NCBI GenBank assembly: GCA_036365455.1 | Contig: JAWQUS010000025.1 | Location: 20,186,001 to 20,250,000 of the forward strand | Direction: 5' to 3' | Source: Macrosoma leucophasiata | Lineage: Eukaryota; Arthropoda; Insecta; Lepidoptera; Hedylidae | Length of the DNA: 64,000 nucleotides | Part shown: in pieces, positions 11,801-20,221 of the stretch | Layout of the letters: the number at the start of each line of letters is the position of its first letter | How positions within the stretch are numbered: position 1 is the first letter of the stretch | Translations under genes and position numbers: made by a program | Notes under the pieces: generated by a model | The model's input: the letters and a program-made list of their open reading frames with translations, nothing else | What the model was told of the DNA's origin: nothing | Databases searched by the model: none

Positions 11801-12934
11801 CTTGTGATGAAATAGTTCGATCTTCAAATTTCTAACTTCATGCATTTCTACAAACATCAAGGGAAAGTTGCGTAACAATTTTTAACAAGGTATACAAGTT
11901 TGATATAATACAAGCAACTTGTATTTGCAAAACTGTTTCACGATGACAAGGAACTCACCGAAATGACACTTAAATGTGAATTCAATCCGAACATGATATT
12001 TCTAACCTTTGACGACATTTAGTTATGTTGTTTGGGATAATAATATAACGAATATAACTAATGGTCGTTAATTTGTAAAAATTCTAATTTCTAATAATTT
12101 TGAAAATAATTGGAACACACGGCACATTTTGCAACAATTTGTTCCAATTATTTTGTTGCTTGTACTTATATCAAACTTGTATCTACCTTGTTAAAAATTG
12201 TTACTCAATTTTCCCTTGATGTTTGTAGAAATGCATGAAAGGCTACCTATGTAGCCTCTCATACATTACTATTCACGTATTACCAGTTGCTGAAATATTT
12301 GGTTGATATTTGATGTCTTATAGCTAGAAATTTGAAGATCAGAGTGCCTAGTGCGAGATTTTATTTACTCTTACGCGAATTCGATCGCGTCATTGATTCA
12401 CCGCTAGATGACGCTCCTTCAATTCCATACAAATCTGCGTTTTCTCTTACGCGATCGCGATCGAAAATCGCGATCGGAAATCTCGCACTAGGCACTCTGT
12501 TTCGAGTCGAAATAATTGTTCCCTGTTTTTATCTAAGTTGACAATCTATAATACAATCGTTAACGTTTTAGAAACGAAGCAAATGTACGAGAATTTTGAC
12601 TTGTGATTGATAAGTCACGTGAGTTATCGATGACAGCCTATACATTTGCTTCGTTCTTTACAAAATTCGTTCTTTGTCAACTTGGCTAAGATCGCTCCTG
12701 GAAACTTTTTAGGTTCGAGCGGTCTTAGACAAGTTAAAGTTAAACTTTAAATGCTTTTCCAGTCGTCGTTGTGGCATCAGTGTGGAAAGATCTCGTCCTC
12801 CAGCCATGAACAGCCTGATAGCCTGTTCCAGTTACAAGAACCGTCGCAGCCCCTGGAGCCAGCGCACGCCTCGCTACAGACCCTCATACGGCAGCCTCGA
12901 CCATAGATATAGAGGAGCTTTGTCTGTTACATAA
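3..12934 (+). CDS. SLC18B1: SLC18B1-like MFS transporter, 3' nine exons (5' end outside window)
   Basis: Joined exons 3-130, 420-567, 2055-2241, 4130-4245, 4687-4880, 7568-7663, 8929-9097, 9527-9681 and 12763-12934 give 454 codons and a stop. Every junction is GT-AG and every phase fits. The product is a multi-pass membrane transporter of the drug:H+ antiporter type. Residues 106-111 carry GPTLGG, part of the antiporter motif C in TM5, and IGPTVSG in TM11 is its counterpart in the second half. The segment EFPNNVATMF followed by SLETFFGLGLIVGP is the typical SLC18B1 core. Known members of this family are vesicular amine or polyamine exchangers; that substrate is inferred from homology. The window lacks roughly the first 80-90 residues. 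About ten of twelve membrane segments are visible, then a hydrophilic tail of ~97 residues, longer than in vertebrate SLC18B1 (about 456 residues in all). Insects carry several paralogues, so the exact orthologue is uncertain. Confidence 0.92.
131..419 (+). other. Intron a with a short dispersed-repeat fragment
   Basis: GT-AG intron. Bases 167-209 (start CACGAGAAAAATATGACA) recur inverted at 22838-22882 and again at 53172-53218, so this is part of an interspersed repeat. Nothing else was seen. Confidence 0.6.
420..567 (+). CDS. SLC18B1: SLC18B1-like exon b
   Basis: The acceptor TTCAG ends at 419 and the donor GTAAGT starts at 568. The exon completes the split Gly codon and codes for FLDKVEGHIPFITLSF, then a helix with RIIEAMGNAAFLTASFAI and the conserved KEFPNNVATMF. 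This matches the TM4 region of SLC18B1 proteins. It ends in phase 0. Confidence 0.93.
653..835 (+). repeat. Dispersed element with CCATAAATTACGTCA head and C-runs
   Basis: It starts with GGCCTTCCATAAATTACGTCA-type sequence and holds two C-rich runs (708-720 and 791-806). I recall this sequence as common in insect genomes next to C-runs. That recollection is the only support, since no second copy was seen here. Confidence 0.35.
920..1099 (+). mobile_element. Helitron-like non-autonomous element (3' end)
   Basis: The 3' end at about 1069-1097 is GCGCGGGCGAAGCCGGGGCG followed by GGCCGCTAGT. GC-rich stem sequence before a terminal CTAG is the usual Helitron 3' signature. The same end recurs at 25372-25408 and 30781-30812, and the upstream part matches 22890-23010 inverted. 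Confidence 0.5.
2055..2241 (+). CDS. SLC18B1: SLC18B1-like exon c (antiporter motif C)
   Basis: The acceptor ACACAG ends at 2054 and the donor GTAAGT starts at 2242. It codes for ASLETFFGLGLIVGPTLGG, the TM5 antiporter motif, then a second helix (MPFAVLGSALFCTAVMSYVA) and an acidic stretch SDDEDLKPIG. The acidic stretch should be the central cytoplasmic loop between the two six-helix halves. Confidence 0.95.
2257..2452 (-). mobile_element. Helitron-like or SINE-like element, minus orientation
   Basis: The + strand begins ACTAGCTGTTGCCCGCGG and ends near GCATTTATAATATTTATAG, with TTTCATTAAAATCGGTTCAG between them. The same plan recurs at 16385-16555 and 30303-30495. It starts 16 bases after exon c. 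Confidence 0.55.
3791..4067 (+). repeat. Repeat A (A-tailed SINE-like element), full length
   Basis: It begins CTGGTGGTAGAGCTCC and ends in an A-run after CCATTACATAA. The 5' end can fold: GGTGG pairs with CCACC around an inner AGCTCC/GGAGCT stem. The same ~280 bp sequence recurs more than fifteen times in the window on both strands. It lacks a clear tRNA B box. In layout it resembles the Metulj-type SINEs of butterflies, but that link is from memory. Confidence 0.75.
4130..4245 (+). CDS. SLC18B1: SLC18B1-like exon d
   Basis: The acceptor TTACAG ends at 4129 and the donor GTAAGT starts at 4246. It codes for the TM7 region (KIPGVLLAAISIICTSMSIG) and the segment FLQATLEPHLRQ, where this family typically has a Pro-His after the helix. 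A repeat A copy ends only 62 bases upstream of the acceptor. Confidence 0.93.
4687..4880 (+). CDS. SLC18B1: SLC18B1-like exon e
   Basis: The acceptor TTCCAG ends at 4686 and the donor GTAAGT starts at 4881. It codes for FQFSPAILGLMFVINGAVYA, the TM8 region, followed by APCWGWLCD, an MFS G-x-x-x-D-like turn, and a TM9 helix from YITIIGCAF to LLIGPAPF. The exon ends two bases into a Thr codon, which exon f completes. Confidence 0.95.
4881..7567 (+). other. Intron e with mariner copy 1
   Basis: A 2.7 kb GT-AG intron. Besides mariner copy 1 it holds a short tandem motif at 6958-7014, in which GAAAATAATTCATT occurs three times. The remainder (4900-5270, 6400-6950, 7020-7560) is A+T-rich with nothing recognised. 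Confidence 0.6.
5275..6397 (-). pseudogene. mariner transposase copy 1, 3'-truncated
   Basis: A mariner-family (Tc1/mariner, DD34D) element read on the minus strand. Its 5' terminal repeat, complement GGTTGGGGAAAAA, ends at 6397 and is followed by TA. The transposase shows TGDEKWITY (first catalytic Asp), HHDNARPH (second) and YSPDL (third). Frameshifts lie near 6000-6180 and after YSPDL at about 5440-5460, and the N-terminal part is broken. Homology stops near 5275, so the 3' terminal repeat is missing. It sits in intron e of the transporter gene, opposite to its direction. Confidence 0.88.
7568..7663 (+). CDS. SLC18B1: SLC18B1-like exon f
   Basis: This is a short 96-base exon with acceptor TTTACAG ending at 7567 and donor GTAAGT at 7664. 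It codes for MLWMIIVGLILHGIGMGSQL, the TM10 helix, then VASFSDALSTA. The preceding 2.7 kb intron holds a truncated mariner copy. Confidence 0.9.
8620..8787 (+). repeat. Repeat A, 3' part
   Basis: It matches repeat A from the CCGGCACAGAGGCATAACAC region to the TTGCTACTTCCATTA 3' end. The 5' half is missing. It runs directly into the dinucleotide run at 8788. Confidence 0.7.
8788..8817. repeat. (TA)n microsatellite
   Basis: About 14 TA units at the 3' end of a repeat A copy, in the place where its A-tail should be. The microsatellite may have grown from the tail. Confidence 0.85.
8929..9097 (+). CDS. SLC18B1: SLC18B1-like exon g
   Basis: The acceptor TTTGCAG ends at 8928 and the donor GTGAGT starts at 9098. 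It codes for ETYGLVSGMWTSTFALGAFI, then GPTVSGLLFD, the TM11 segment that mirrors the TM5 glycine motif, and the start of TM12 (STLFIFILHVCV). Confidence 0.93.
9270..9490 (+). mobile_element. Helitron-like or SINE-like fragment in intron g
   Basis: It contains TTTGTTTGTTTGTTACTCCA and ACCGATTTTCATGAAATTTG, a common lepidopteran dispersed-element core also seen at 36289-36525. The CTAGT end is missing. It stops about 40 bases before exon h. Confidence 0.5.
9527..9681 (+). CDS. SLC18B1: SLC18B1-like exon h
   Basis: The acceptor TTTCCAG ends at 9526 and the donor GTAAGC starts at 9682. It completes TM12 (MLIVLIYLWVCD) and begins the cytoplasmic tail, which is acidic at first (LDGTLDESVLIGDKF). 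Confidence 0.9.
9829..10060. mobile_element. Probable MITE with GGTTGCACCA terminal motif
   Basis: The left end has GCTGGGTTGCACCATCTTA. The right end has GCTGGTGCAACGC, a degraded complement. The inside is rich in GTTAAAGT/AACTTTAAC-type inverted motifs. It lies in the last intron of the transporter gene. Confidence 0.5.
10330..10363. repeat. Short perfect hairpin
   Basis: AATAATAATATGGTA and its exact complement are separated by a 4-base loop (15 bp stem). It is A+T-rich and could be chance or the core of a small foldback. Confidence 0.6.
11647..11884 (+). repeat. Tandem duplication of a 119 bp unit
   Basis: Bases 11647-11765 and 11766-11884 are nearly identical, starting GTTTATTGTTCAGGTATG. 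They differ at only a few bases (GACGAAAT against GATGAAAT; CATGTATT against CATGCATT), so the duplication is recent. Part of it recurs inverted at 12155-12339. Confidence 0.85.
11840..12339. mobile_element. Foldback element with ~80 bp inverted arms
   Basis: The left arm 11840-11920 (CATGCATTTCTACAAACATC onward) is complementary to the right arm 12155-12237 with few mismatches. A further piece, GAAATTTGAAGATC at 12327-12339, complements 11820-11832. The 119 bp tandem duplication forms its left side. Confidence 0.65.
12340..12499. mobile_element. MITE, 160 bp, 22 bp perfect terminal inverted repeats
   Basis: The ends are CAGAGTGCCTAGTGCGAGAT.. and its complement at 12478-12499. Inner sequence also mirrors (CTTACGCGAATTCGATCGCG against CTTACGCGATCGCGATCG). 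It has no coding capacity. It abuts the foldback at 11840-12339 and may have inserted into it. Confidence 0.75.
12535..12683. mobile_element. MITE-like foldback, about 149 bp
   Basis: Outer ends AAGTTGACAA and TTGTCAACTT are complementary, and an inner pair matches almost exactly (GAAACGAAGCAAATGTA and TACATTTGCTTCGTTCTT). It lies 79 bases upstream of the terminal exon acceptor of the transporter gene. Confidence 0.6.
12763..12934 (+). CDS. SLC18B1: SLC18B1-like terminal exon i with stop codon
   Basis: The acceptor TTTTCCAG ends at 12762. The exon codes for a basic Arg/Ser/Tyr-rich tail (for example SQRTPRYRPSYGSLDHRYRG) and ends with TAA at 12932-12934. The reading phase continues exactly from exon h across a 3.1 kb intron. 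The tail is outside the conserved transporter fold, so this exon rests on splice phase, open frame, base composition and the polyadenylation signal after it. Confidence 0.82.
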
Positions 12935-13095
12935 TTTATTGTCTGTATTTTAAGCGTCGATATTTTGTTCCAATTTTGAAACGGTACCAAAGAAGTTTAT
13001 GATGACTTGTTTAACGAAAGATGTTGAAATAGAACTATGCTGGGCGTATTCTACTGTATTTTAAGTTTAAATAAATGTAATTTTCTTATTTATTT
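12935..13095 (+). terminator. 3' UTR and polyadenylation signal of the SLC18B1-like gene
   Basis: A canonical AATAAA lies at 13070-13075, 136 bases after the stop codon, so cleavage is expected near 13085-13095. A second AATAAA at about 13509 could serve a longer transcript form. Confidence 0.7.
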
Positions 13096-14403
13096 CTGTC
13101 GTAATACTGATTCTCTCGCCAGTCGGAAAGAGAAAATTTTTTTACTGATCTTGAGTAATTTGTAAATTCTGCTAGATTTTTATAATTTTGATACAGTTGG
13201 TTTACATTAATTGATACGTTAATTATAGAAGCGTTTATTGAGATTAACCTTGAAGATTACAATTGTTAAATGATTGTTTTTTAAATATTTTTTGTTATAT
13301 TTTTGTTAATCAAATTGTTAACAACAGAATGTAGTTAGGTAAATTAGATAGGCACTCAAAACTTTGTCTCGTAAACACTACAGTTAATTGTAATTTAATT
13401 AGAAGCTAGATAATAATACTCAATATCTTATGTACGTACCTACTATACGAGTATTTTATTAAATTTCATTGTTTACTTTTCAATTTGTCATGTAAAGTTT
13501 ATTTCTGCAATAAAATGTAAACAATTATTGTAAATATAGTGTATGGAATTTTAAACTTATTATTTATTTGTTCTCATTCGAAATATCACGATTATCACAG
13601 TTTAAGAAAAACATAAGAAACATTCTTTAGACTGCGCTATTATTAAATTCAAAAGCAGAGGTTGCAGAACGTCCCATTATTTTAAGTTTAATTAAATAGT
13701 GGAATATTTAATAAAACTTATGAAGTTAATGAATTGTTCATAATTTCTGAATTAAGTGGTTTTTATAAGACATACAATTTGTATTTAGTCTATTCATGAA
13801 CATTGCGTACATTTTGAGCGTCAAGAAATATCGAAGTACCTATACTTATTTCCAACACTGCTATAAAATATGACGTTTTAGGGTTCCGTAGATACACGCC
13901 CTATGATACACAAATCTTGTAATTTAATCAAATATTTTAAAAGTTTGTATAACAGAATTTGAAATTGTATATTCTCTAGCGGTATAATAAGAAATTTTCT
14001 ACTTGCACCCCTGTTGTATGTTGTTGTAGCCTTACACGTACCTATACCTAGCCCGAAACCCACATGGCCGGTTTATTTATATGAAGCAAAATCACCTCGC
14101 TTCAAAAACTCATAAATTCTCACTTAAACAAAATCAATTATAAGGATTTGTAAAAACTATTTACAACAAAATCTAACTGCATTAGTCGGTCGTGAATTCG
14201 TGCAGTATTTTTCGAAAGCAAGGACGTTATCGTTGGCAAATGTATTTACAAAATTTAGGTCATTTTCTCTCGGACACTCGATAGCGTTTGCTTTAATAAT
14301 AAATACCTACTAGTTACTGTTATGACTCACTGTTGTTTACTTGTTGTTTGTTTTTGTGTTTTTGTTTATTGCCTTGGTTATATTAACTGTTTCACACATA
14401 GAT
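13096..14403. other. Intergenic A+T-rich sequence
   Basis: No coding signal. A short stretch near 13877-13890 (TTTTAGGGTTCCGTAG) matches the head of the dispersed element at 46163-46815. A second polyadenylation signal for the upstream gene may lie at about 13509. Confidence 0.5.
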
Positions 14404-14657
14404 ACAGTACTCAACAATTAATATTGCACATCGAGCCTGCGGAAGAGACGATCGGCTCGTTTCGACTTCATAGAGCATTATCTCTGTTGCACAATGCCTA
14501 CGTAAGCACTGACAGTCCGGTATTGGTCAAAACTTGATCAAAATGGTCGTCAAACGTCAAATAGGTGCGATGCGAAAGAGATAACGCTCTAAAGACCCGA
14601 CATAAGCCGAAGTCTCCTCCCTAGGCTCGATGTGCAATATTTATTGTTGAGCACTGT
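14404..14657. mobile_element. MITE, 254 bp, 35 bp terminal inverted repeats, TA target duplication
   Basis: The left end 14404-14438 (ACAGTACTCAACAATTAATA onward) and the right end 14623-14657 are complementary with two mismatches. TA flanks both sides, as expected for Tc1/mariner-mobilised MITEs. It has no transposase. Confidence 0.8.
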
Positions 14658-15336
14658 ACATACAATTTACTCGGGGGTGTAAGCACCACCACATTATCTA
14701 ATCTCAAGCTAATAACTATTAGGCAAATTTATGCTGGTCTAGATTTCGTGTTAGTGCAGACTGATTGAAATAATTATGCTCCAGGTAATTCTAGTTGGCT
14801 TACTTGTCTTGTTTTATGAAAAATATCAAAGCAGTCGGGTTTTTGTCGTTACAGTCAAGTGGAAAACAGTGAAGTCGGGGTTGTAACAGTCACTTGACTG
14901 TCCTCCCTCTACCAGCTAAATTGTGGCCTTAATTTAAGTATAAATTAAATAAATAAATCGATAAACCTATGACATTTAAAAGGAAAACTGACTCGGCTAA
15001 GTGTACTCATCAACTTTATGAATTAAGTCGATCAACGGTAAAAAACGTTAAGTGAAACGGAAGCCTACAATGTGCGTAGTCCGACATGCACTTGACTTCT
15101 TTTTAATAATATCATAGAGTTATTTAATCATACGATATTAGAAAAATATCTCAAGGAAAAATATTTAAAAATACCTAGTAAGCTTATTTGAACCTATACC
15201 CATAATAAGAATTCTTCTATACACTTATATGGACCTTTAACCATAAAAGCCCGATCCAATTACAGAGCGGTCAGATTTACAGTCAACAGTTTAACTGTCT
15301 AATTAACCTGCGAATTCCGATGTCTATACATAAAAA
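14658..15336. other. Unique A+T-rich sequence
   Basis: Nothing recognised except a short CATTATCTAATCTC-type stretch near 14690 that may be a degraded repeat A piece. Confidence 0.4.
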
Positions 15337-15644
15337 CTGCCTCGGTAGCCTAGTGGTAGCAGGCAACTACTACTACGCTGAGGTCCTGGGTTCGATTCCC
15401 GGGTAGGGGGTTATCAGAGATGATGGTGTAAAGTCCATTATCTCTGGTTCTATTGGGATTTTTCCATTTTCTGGAAATTTCCCAGTACCTTGAAGTTTGG
15501 TAATGTGCCCGGAGATGTCAACAGGCTCGCCACCTGTTACATGGGCCAAAAACGTAACCGGCGAATCGTGGGTGTTTGCATGTATGCTTGAATGCATGCA
15601 TTTACCTCTGCCTACCCCTTCGGGGATTACAGGCGTGAAGTTAC

Positions 15645-15678
<34 letters not shown>

Positions 15679-15680
15679 CA
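15337..15680 (+). mobile_element. tRNA-derived SINE, full length
   Basis: The tRNA-like head has a Pol III A box TAGCCTAGTGG (15346-15356) and a perfect B box GGTTCGATTCC (15389-15399). A tRNA-unrelated body follows (GGAGATGTCAACAGGCTCG and others), ending in GGCGTGAAGTTACG and a T-run. Other copies lie at 20222-20458, 27695-27994 and 51388-51540. It is non-autonomous and must use a LINE for movement. Confidence 0.88.
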
Positions 15681-15716
15681 TATAAAAGACATAAGATGTT
15701 TACATACTTGTAAAGG

Positions 15717-15885
15717 TAAACGTAACTTCAAGCCTGTTGTCTCCGAAAGGGAATAAATTTAATCAATAAAGAAATTCGCCTAATTCTGTGGTACTGGGAA
15801 ACTTCCACAAAATGGAGAATCCCAATAGAACCAGAGATAAAGGATTTTACACCTTCATCTTCTTCAGCAATTGGGAGGGGGGAGG
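15717..15885 (-). mobile_element. tRNA-derived SINE, partial inverted copy
   Basis: It starts with GTAACTTCAAGCCTG and runs through ATCCCAATAGAACCAGAGAT, the complement of the body of the SINE at 15337-15680. The central part is deleted and the tRNA head is missing. With its neighbour it forms an inverted pair separated by about 40 bases. GATGAT units follow at 15900-15917. Confidence 0.8.
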
Positions 15886-16214
15886 CTTTCGGCTTAAATG
15901 ATTATGATGATGATGATGTATCATAGTTAGGAAACAATCGGAACTTCTTTACAACAACTAACTAAAGCTTACTCAATGCTTCCGAGAAAACTTTGAACTT
16001 TAACAATAATACAATCCAAACCGGTGACCATGAAGTGGACAAAAAACGAAGATAACCGATACACTCATCTTTAACCTGGTGACGTCATGAGATTAACTGC
16101 TTACTCATCTTGTTCTTATAAGTTAAAAAATGCTGAGATTTAAAGATAAACGATTACAATATTGCAAAATACAATTGCTATATAATTACTATACAATTTT
16201 TTAAAGTAAGGAAA
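15886..16214. other. Unique sequence with short GAT repeat
   Basis: GGCTTTCGGCTTAAATGATT followed by GAT units (15885-15918) resembles the extreme 3' end of a LINE tail family. The rest is unremarkable. Confidence 0.4.
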
Positions 16215-16360
16215 CACAAGCATGCAGCTCATATTGATTTTAAGTGATGACTGCAGCCTATAGACATCTACTCAAAAACCAGACGTCAAAATGCAGATAC
16301 GTTGCCACCCCTGAGGCTTATGTTATTATGTCTGTGTGGTAGTTATTACGGGGTCCAACT
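16215..16360 (-). repeat. Repeat A, 3' half, inverted
   Basis: AAGCATGCAGCTCATATTGA, then TGATGACTGCAGCCTATAGA and the CCTGAGGC region, in the same order as in other minus-strand copies. The 5' half is missing. Confidence 0.7.
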
Positions 16361-16384
16361 TATACCAATTATAATAATACAATC

Positions 16385-16555
16385 TGGTCCCCGCGACTTT
16401 GTCTGCATTCACAAAATATCTTTATAAATGACCATATGTTATTCTAATATATAAGCAATTATATTATAAAGTTTCATTAAAATCCATTCAGTAGTTTTTG
16501 TTTTACGTGAAAGAGTTACAAACATCCATCCATAATCCATCTATACATACAAACT
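16385..16555 (-). mobile_element. Helitron-like or SINE-like element
   Basis: TCCCCGCGACTTTGTCTGCA, then TTTCATTAAAATCCATTCAG, then GTGAAAGAGTTACAAACATC. It has the same layout as 2257-2452 and 30303-30495, in minus orientation. Confidence 0.5.
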
Positions 16556-17214
16556 ATATACGTTTTTCTTGTTATTAATACTCCAAAACTCGAGAACGTC
16601 TCGATCCATTGGAACGATTTCATTATGAACGTCATGTAGTCATTAAAAATACCAAAACTCTTTTTTATGACAATATTGAACTCTACACCAAATGGAAGAC
16701 CAGTTTGTGTTGGTTTATTAGAGAAATTTTGGATGATTTTGCAATAATATCTTATCATCATGATATCTGTTATTTATAGATTGCAGATATATTTTTTACT
16801 CTCAAGCTTTTTTTAACCGATGGAATAAGCCGCCAAAGATTGGTAGGTACTACAATACAAATTACCAAGATGTTATCGAAAAAGTCTGAGGCATCTGCTG
16901 CGAGATATTACTTTTCATTGGTACTACCTACATATTTTTCTCATTAAGTTTTTAATTATCAAATTAATACTTTACTTGTGAGAAATTGACTAATATTTCT
17001 ACATACATATATTTATAGATCTTTATAAAACTTTGAACTTATGATACTCATTTAATGATGTTTAATCTTTTAAAAAATCAACGTTATAAAGAATTTCTCC
17101 GATGGGTCAGATTCCTTTTTGACTTCGATTATCCTCTATTTGTACGGTACCTTCTGTGCATGCGTATATATGTGTGTGTGTGTGTTTGCTTTCATTTCAA
17201 AAGGTTGACTTATA
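16556..17214. other. A+T-rich sequence
   Basis: No coding or repeat signal recognised. A short (TG)n run lies at 17171-17185. Confidence 0.4.
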
Positions 17215-17300
17215 AGCAGATGGAAGTTGATCACCATTTGCAAGACCAGGGGAATTGCCAACGCGCTGCCAGCCCGAAGGACTATTTTGACGCTATTTTT
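17215..17300 (+). repeat. SINE-like fragment (CAGATGGAAGTTGATCACCA)
   Basis: CAGATGGAAGTTGATCACCA, then CAACGCGCTGCCAG. It resembles the start of the repeat at 50735-50965 and a common lepidopteran SINE 3' end. Low certainty. Confidence 0.3.
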
Positions 17301-17469
17301 GAAGAACCTCTTATTGTAGCACCAAGGAAACACCTAGGTAGCAGGACTTGCGTTGCAAACCATTTGCAGAAGCGTTGGTTTGAAACTTGTTTGAAACAGT
17401 CTAGCCGCTTGTTTAAAACCACGCGTACGACAGTCACTCTGCGTCAGCGAGCGCGTACGGACGCAACTG

Positions 17470-17700
17470 ATTTTCTTTTCTTTTTACTCTTTGTTATCAG
17501 TTTGTAAAGGGGAAATGAGACATTCTACTGATATACTTTTTACATTAGTTTATTACATTTATTTTTATCTTAGTGATATTGTTGACTTTACATATTTTTT
17601 TTATCTTGTTTGACATGTATATCAATTGTTATTCACTTTAATTTATTTTGTTTGTTTTTGACGTGTCATAAGAGGTGCCTGTCACCCTAAATTAATAAAA
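17470..17700 (+). repeat. LINE-tail-like dispersed repeat, copy 1
   Basis: ATCAGTTTGTAAAGGGGAAA, then TTATCTTAGTGATATT and CACCCTAAATTAATAAA. The same order recurs at 34905-35085. The terminal ATTAATAAA plus A-run suggests a retroposed 3' UTR. Confidence 0.6.
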
Positions 17701-19239
17701 AAAAAACAGAAAAACAGATGTTCGACTAAATTAATTGATGTCATGAAAGTCTAGGAGATTAATAAAATTAAGTTTATATGACTAAGCGTTAATTTCTCCT
17801 TTAACCACCGCTTCATACATATTCTTTTTTTTCCTATTTTTTTTTAATTGCACACAAAATCGCAAGACTCACTCGAACTATATGTTGTACAGATAGGTAA
17901 GTTAGCATGGCGTCATTATAGCGTAATAAACGGTATACAAACGAAATATCGACACGTCCTTTCCGCGCAATTCAGTTGGTTTCAAACCGTGTAGCCCGCA
18001 ATTCGTATCTCACTCCCGTTCAAGGTCACCTTGGTTTCATACCTCATTTCAAACCGTGTAGCAGAAGCTTTAATCCGACACTATATTAGTAGGTATGCTT
18101 ATGTGAAACCAGTCGGACGAGCTTGAATCACGACCGAGGTCTCAAATTTCGTTCCCGAGATGATATAAAGCAGTACCACGCAGTACATTGCGAAAAAATT
18201 ATACACAAAAAAAATGCGTCGTGAAGTAGCGAACCGGCGTGTGAAATACAAAAAGAGAGACAAGTACGAGTCACACACACGTTCACAAGGTTCCGTATAA
18301 ATTTCCGCCTCATATTACCGACTGGCTTGGAAGAGATATGCCATGGTTTCTTGGGTCTTTTCACACAGTCCTTAAAACTACCAGGGTAATGGCCGTTTTA
18401 CAACATTGGTACTTAATGCGATGAATTAAGCGATATTTAGACATTGGTTTTTTGATAAGCGGAGAGTTCTCTGCCTGTACCTATTAAATAGTATTATAGG
18501 ATTAGATAATGCACCAACACCCTTCGGAGTTTTGTAGTACCAGCCCTAATGCCTTAGGAACTCCTCTAAGGCTCCACTAACACTATGGATCTGGTTTTTG
18601 CAATCGTAACCGGAAAGTGCATGCCCATCACACCAGACGTGGCCCCCGACCTCAAGCAACCGCAGGTGTCGCAAACATTTTGAATAATAAACTTACTACA
18701 CTACACTTATTTAATGTGCGTGCCTGAGACTTTTTTAGATTATAGCCTGAGTGGCTAGTGAGCTTACATTCAATTGACTCAACCAACGAGTTGATCGATA
18801 TAACAATAAATATGACATTCTGATTTTAGTACCTCACCTAGGTATTTAAAAAATGTTATCCGTAATCATGTCGATCGCTCAAAATTACCAATTATTGTCA
18901 CTTGTCATTCGATCATGCAGTTTAAATCCCATACAAATTGTAGTTTAGAGCGCTCTCGCCGCAAAAACGTCGAAGATGAACGCATCTTTGACTTCTGTGA
19001 TGACCTCAAGACTGCCAAAATTATTCAAGTATCACACCATATTAATAGAATGTCAAAAACATCAATATGGACGTCTGTTTCAAATCCTTCCATATTTTAT
19101 TATGCCGTGTAACCTTTTGTTTTTTTACTATGATGTACTATAACGAAACTACATGAGGTACACCATGCGGTGATAATTTAATTATCTTTCTTCTTCGCAT
19201 TCGTTTCAATTACGCTCCATTGATTCTAATATTCTTTCC
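17701..19239. other. Unassigned sequence
   Basis: No gene recognised. CAAACCGTGTAGC occurs twice (~17985 and ~18050). Bases 18495-18680 are locally GC-richer and resemble coding composition, but no frame is open for long and I recognise no family. Confidence 0.35.
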
Positions 19240-19386
19240 ATACCTCTTCACCGTTCCGGCTTCATATCCAGCTCTTTCGTCATCCAAGTGATCCGTTAGT
19301 GGAATGCTCTTCCGGAAGATAACCGTAGACTTACTACAAAACAGGCTTTTAAGAAAAGAATCAAAGAACACTTTCTTAAACCTTAA
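19240..19386 (+). pseudogene. LINE ORF2 C-terminal relic
   Basis: The frame from about 19252 reads RSGFISSSFVIQVIR, an in-frame stop, then WNALPEDNRRLTTKQAFKKR and a terminal stop at 19384. A hydrophobic/Arg stretch followed by W-N-x-L-P is a common C-terminal signature of non-LTR retrotransposon polymerase proteins. Only the tail survives. The clade cannot be named from this fragment. Confidence 0.5.
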
Positions 19387-20221
19387 ATCCGCAAAATCAT
19401 CATCATTACTTTTATCATGTATTATATCACTGTGTTAATTTAATTTCTGTTTAAGGTATAATGCTATTTATGTATACATATGTATATATATATATATATA
19501 TTTATTATATATTTATATGATAGTTATTTATTTGTGTATTACGTATGTATAGAAATAATTTTAATATTTATTTTGGTTTCTGTAATATATTTATTTTTGT
19601 ATTTAATTGTACCATTCCAACTGAATATCTCGATTTATTAGTTTTTTTTTTGTAAGCACCGCCAACAATTTTTTTTAACTACCAATGGTTGACTGGCAGA
19701 GGGCGCTTTAAGCGTTAAGTCCGCCATTTGTACCGATATTTTATTGATGCAATAAAGAATAAATAAATAAATAATTAAAGCTATATTTGATTGATTTTGG
19801 GTAAGCGGAGCCTTACTGTACCTATACATAATTTTTCAATGACACATGAGAGTGGATCGCTAAAGCGAAAATTGTAAAAGTAAAGCAATGTATAACTCAA
19901 ATTGCTCAATCCATGAGCAACTCAGCGAAACAGCTTACTCTAGCCGTTAAATAATGGACTTACTCTATTACACAACATTCATCAAAGCAGAAGATGATAT
20001 TCTTGAACTATACGATGAAGTAATTAATATAAGAGCCATATGGTCACGGAGGCTTAATGTCAAAAAGGTTAAATATAAGGTCAATAAATAAATATAATTA
20101 AGAGAAATAATCTTTTTTCAGACTACATGAGACTAAATTAACGTAGTATAGCGTATTCACTTCGTTGTACAAATTTAAAATCAATCGGCGGTAATCGAAG
20201 TAGAAAGAACATTATGTCATA
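19387..20221. other. A+T-rich sequence with TA-rich microsatellite
   Basis: A TA/TATG-rich low-complexity run lies at about 19465-19520. Around 19640-19750 there is GGCAGAGGGCGCTTTAAGCG and AATAAAGAATAAATAAATAA, possibly the 3' end of a retroposon. Nothing else. Confidence 0.4.

Larger units (their letters stand above)
9682..12762 (+). other. Last intron of the transporter gene (3.1 kb)
   Basis: It contains the MITE at 9829-10060, the hairpin at 10330, the tandem duplication and foldback at 11647-12339, and two MITEs at 12340-12499 and 12535-12683. Between 10370 and 11640 I see only A+T-rich unique sequence. Confidence 0.6.

Noticed and set aside
15373..15681. 102-codon frame on the minus strand starting with poly-Lys
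   Set aside because: It is the translation of the SINE body and its T-run.
17055..17507. 150-codon open frame on the + strand
   Set aside because: It runs through a (TG)n run, a SINE-like scrap and a LINE-tail repeat. The residues (poly CVCVC, FFLLF) look like translated repeat DNA, and no splice or promoter context was seen.
18915..19112. 65-codon frame on the + strand
   Set aside because: No recognisable motif, and nothing adjacent in the same frame with splice signals.
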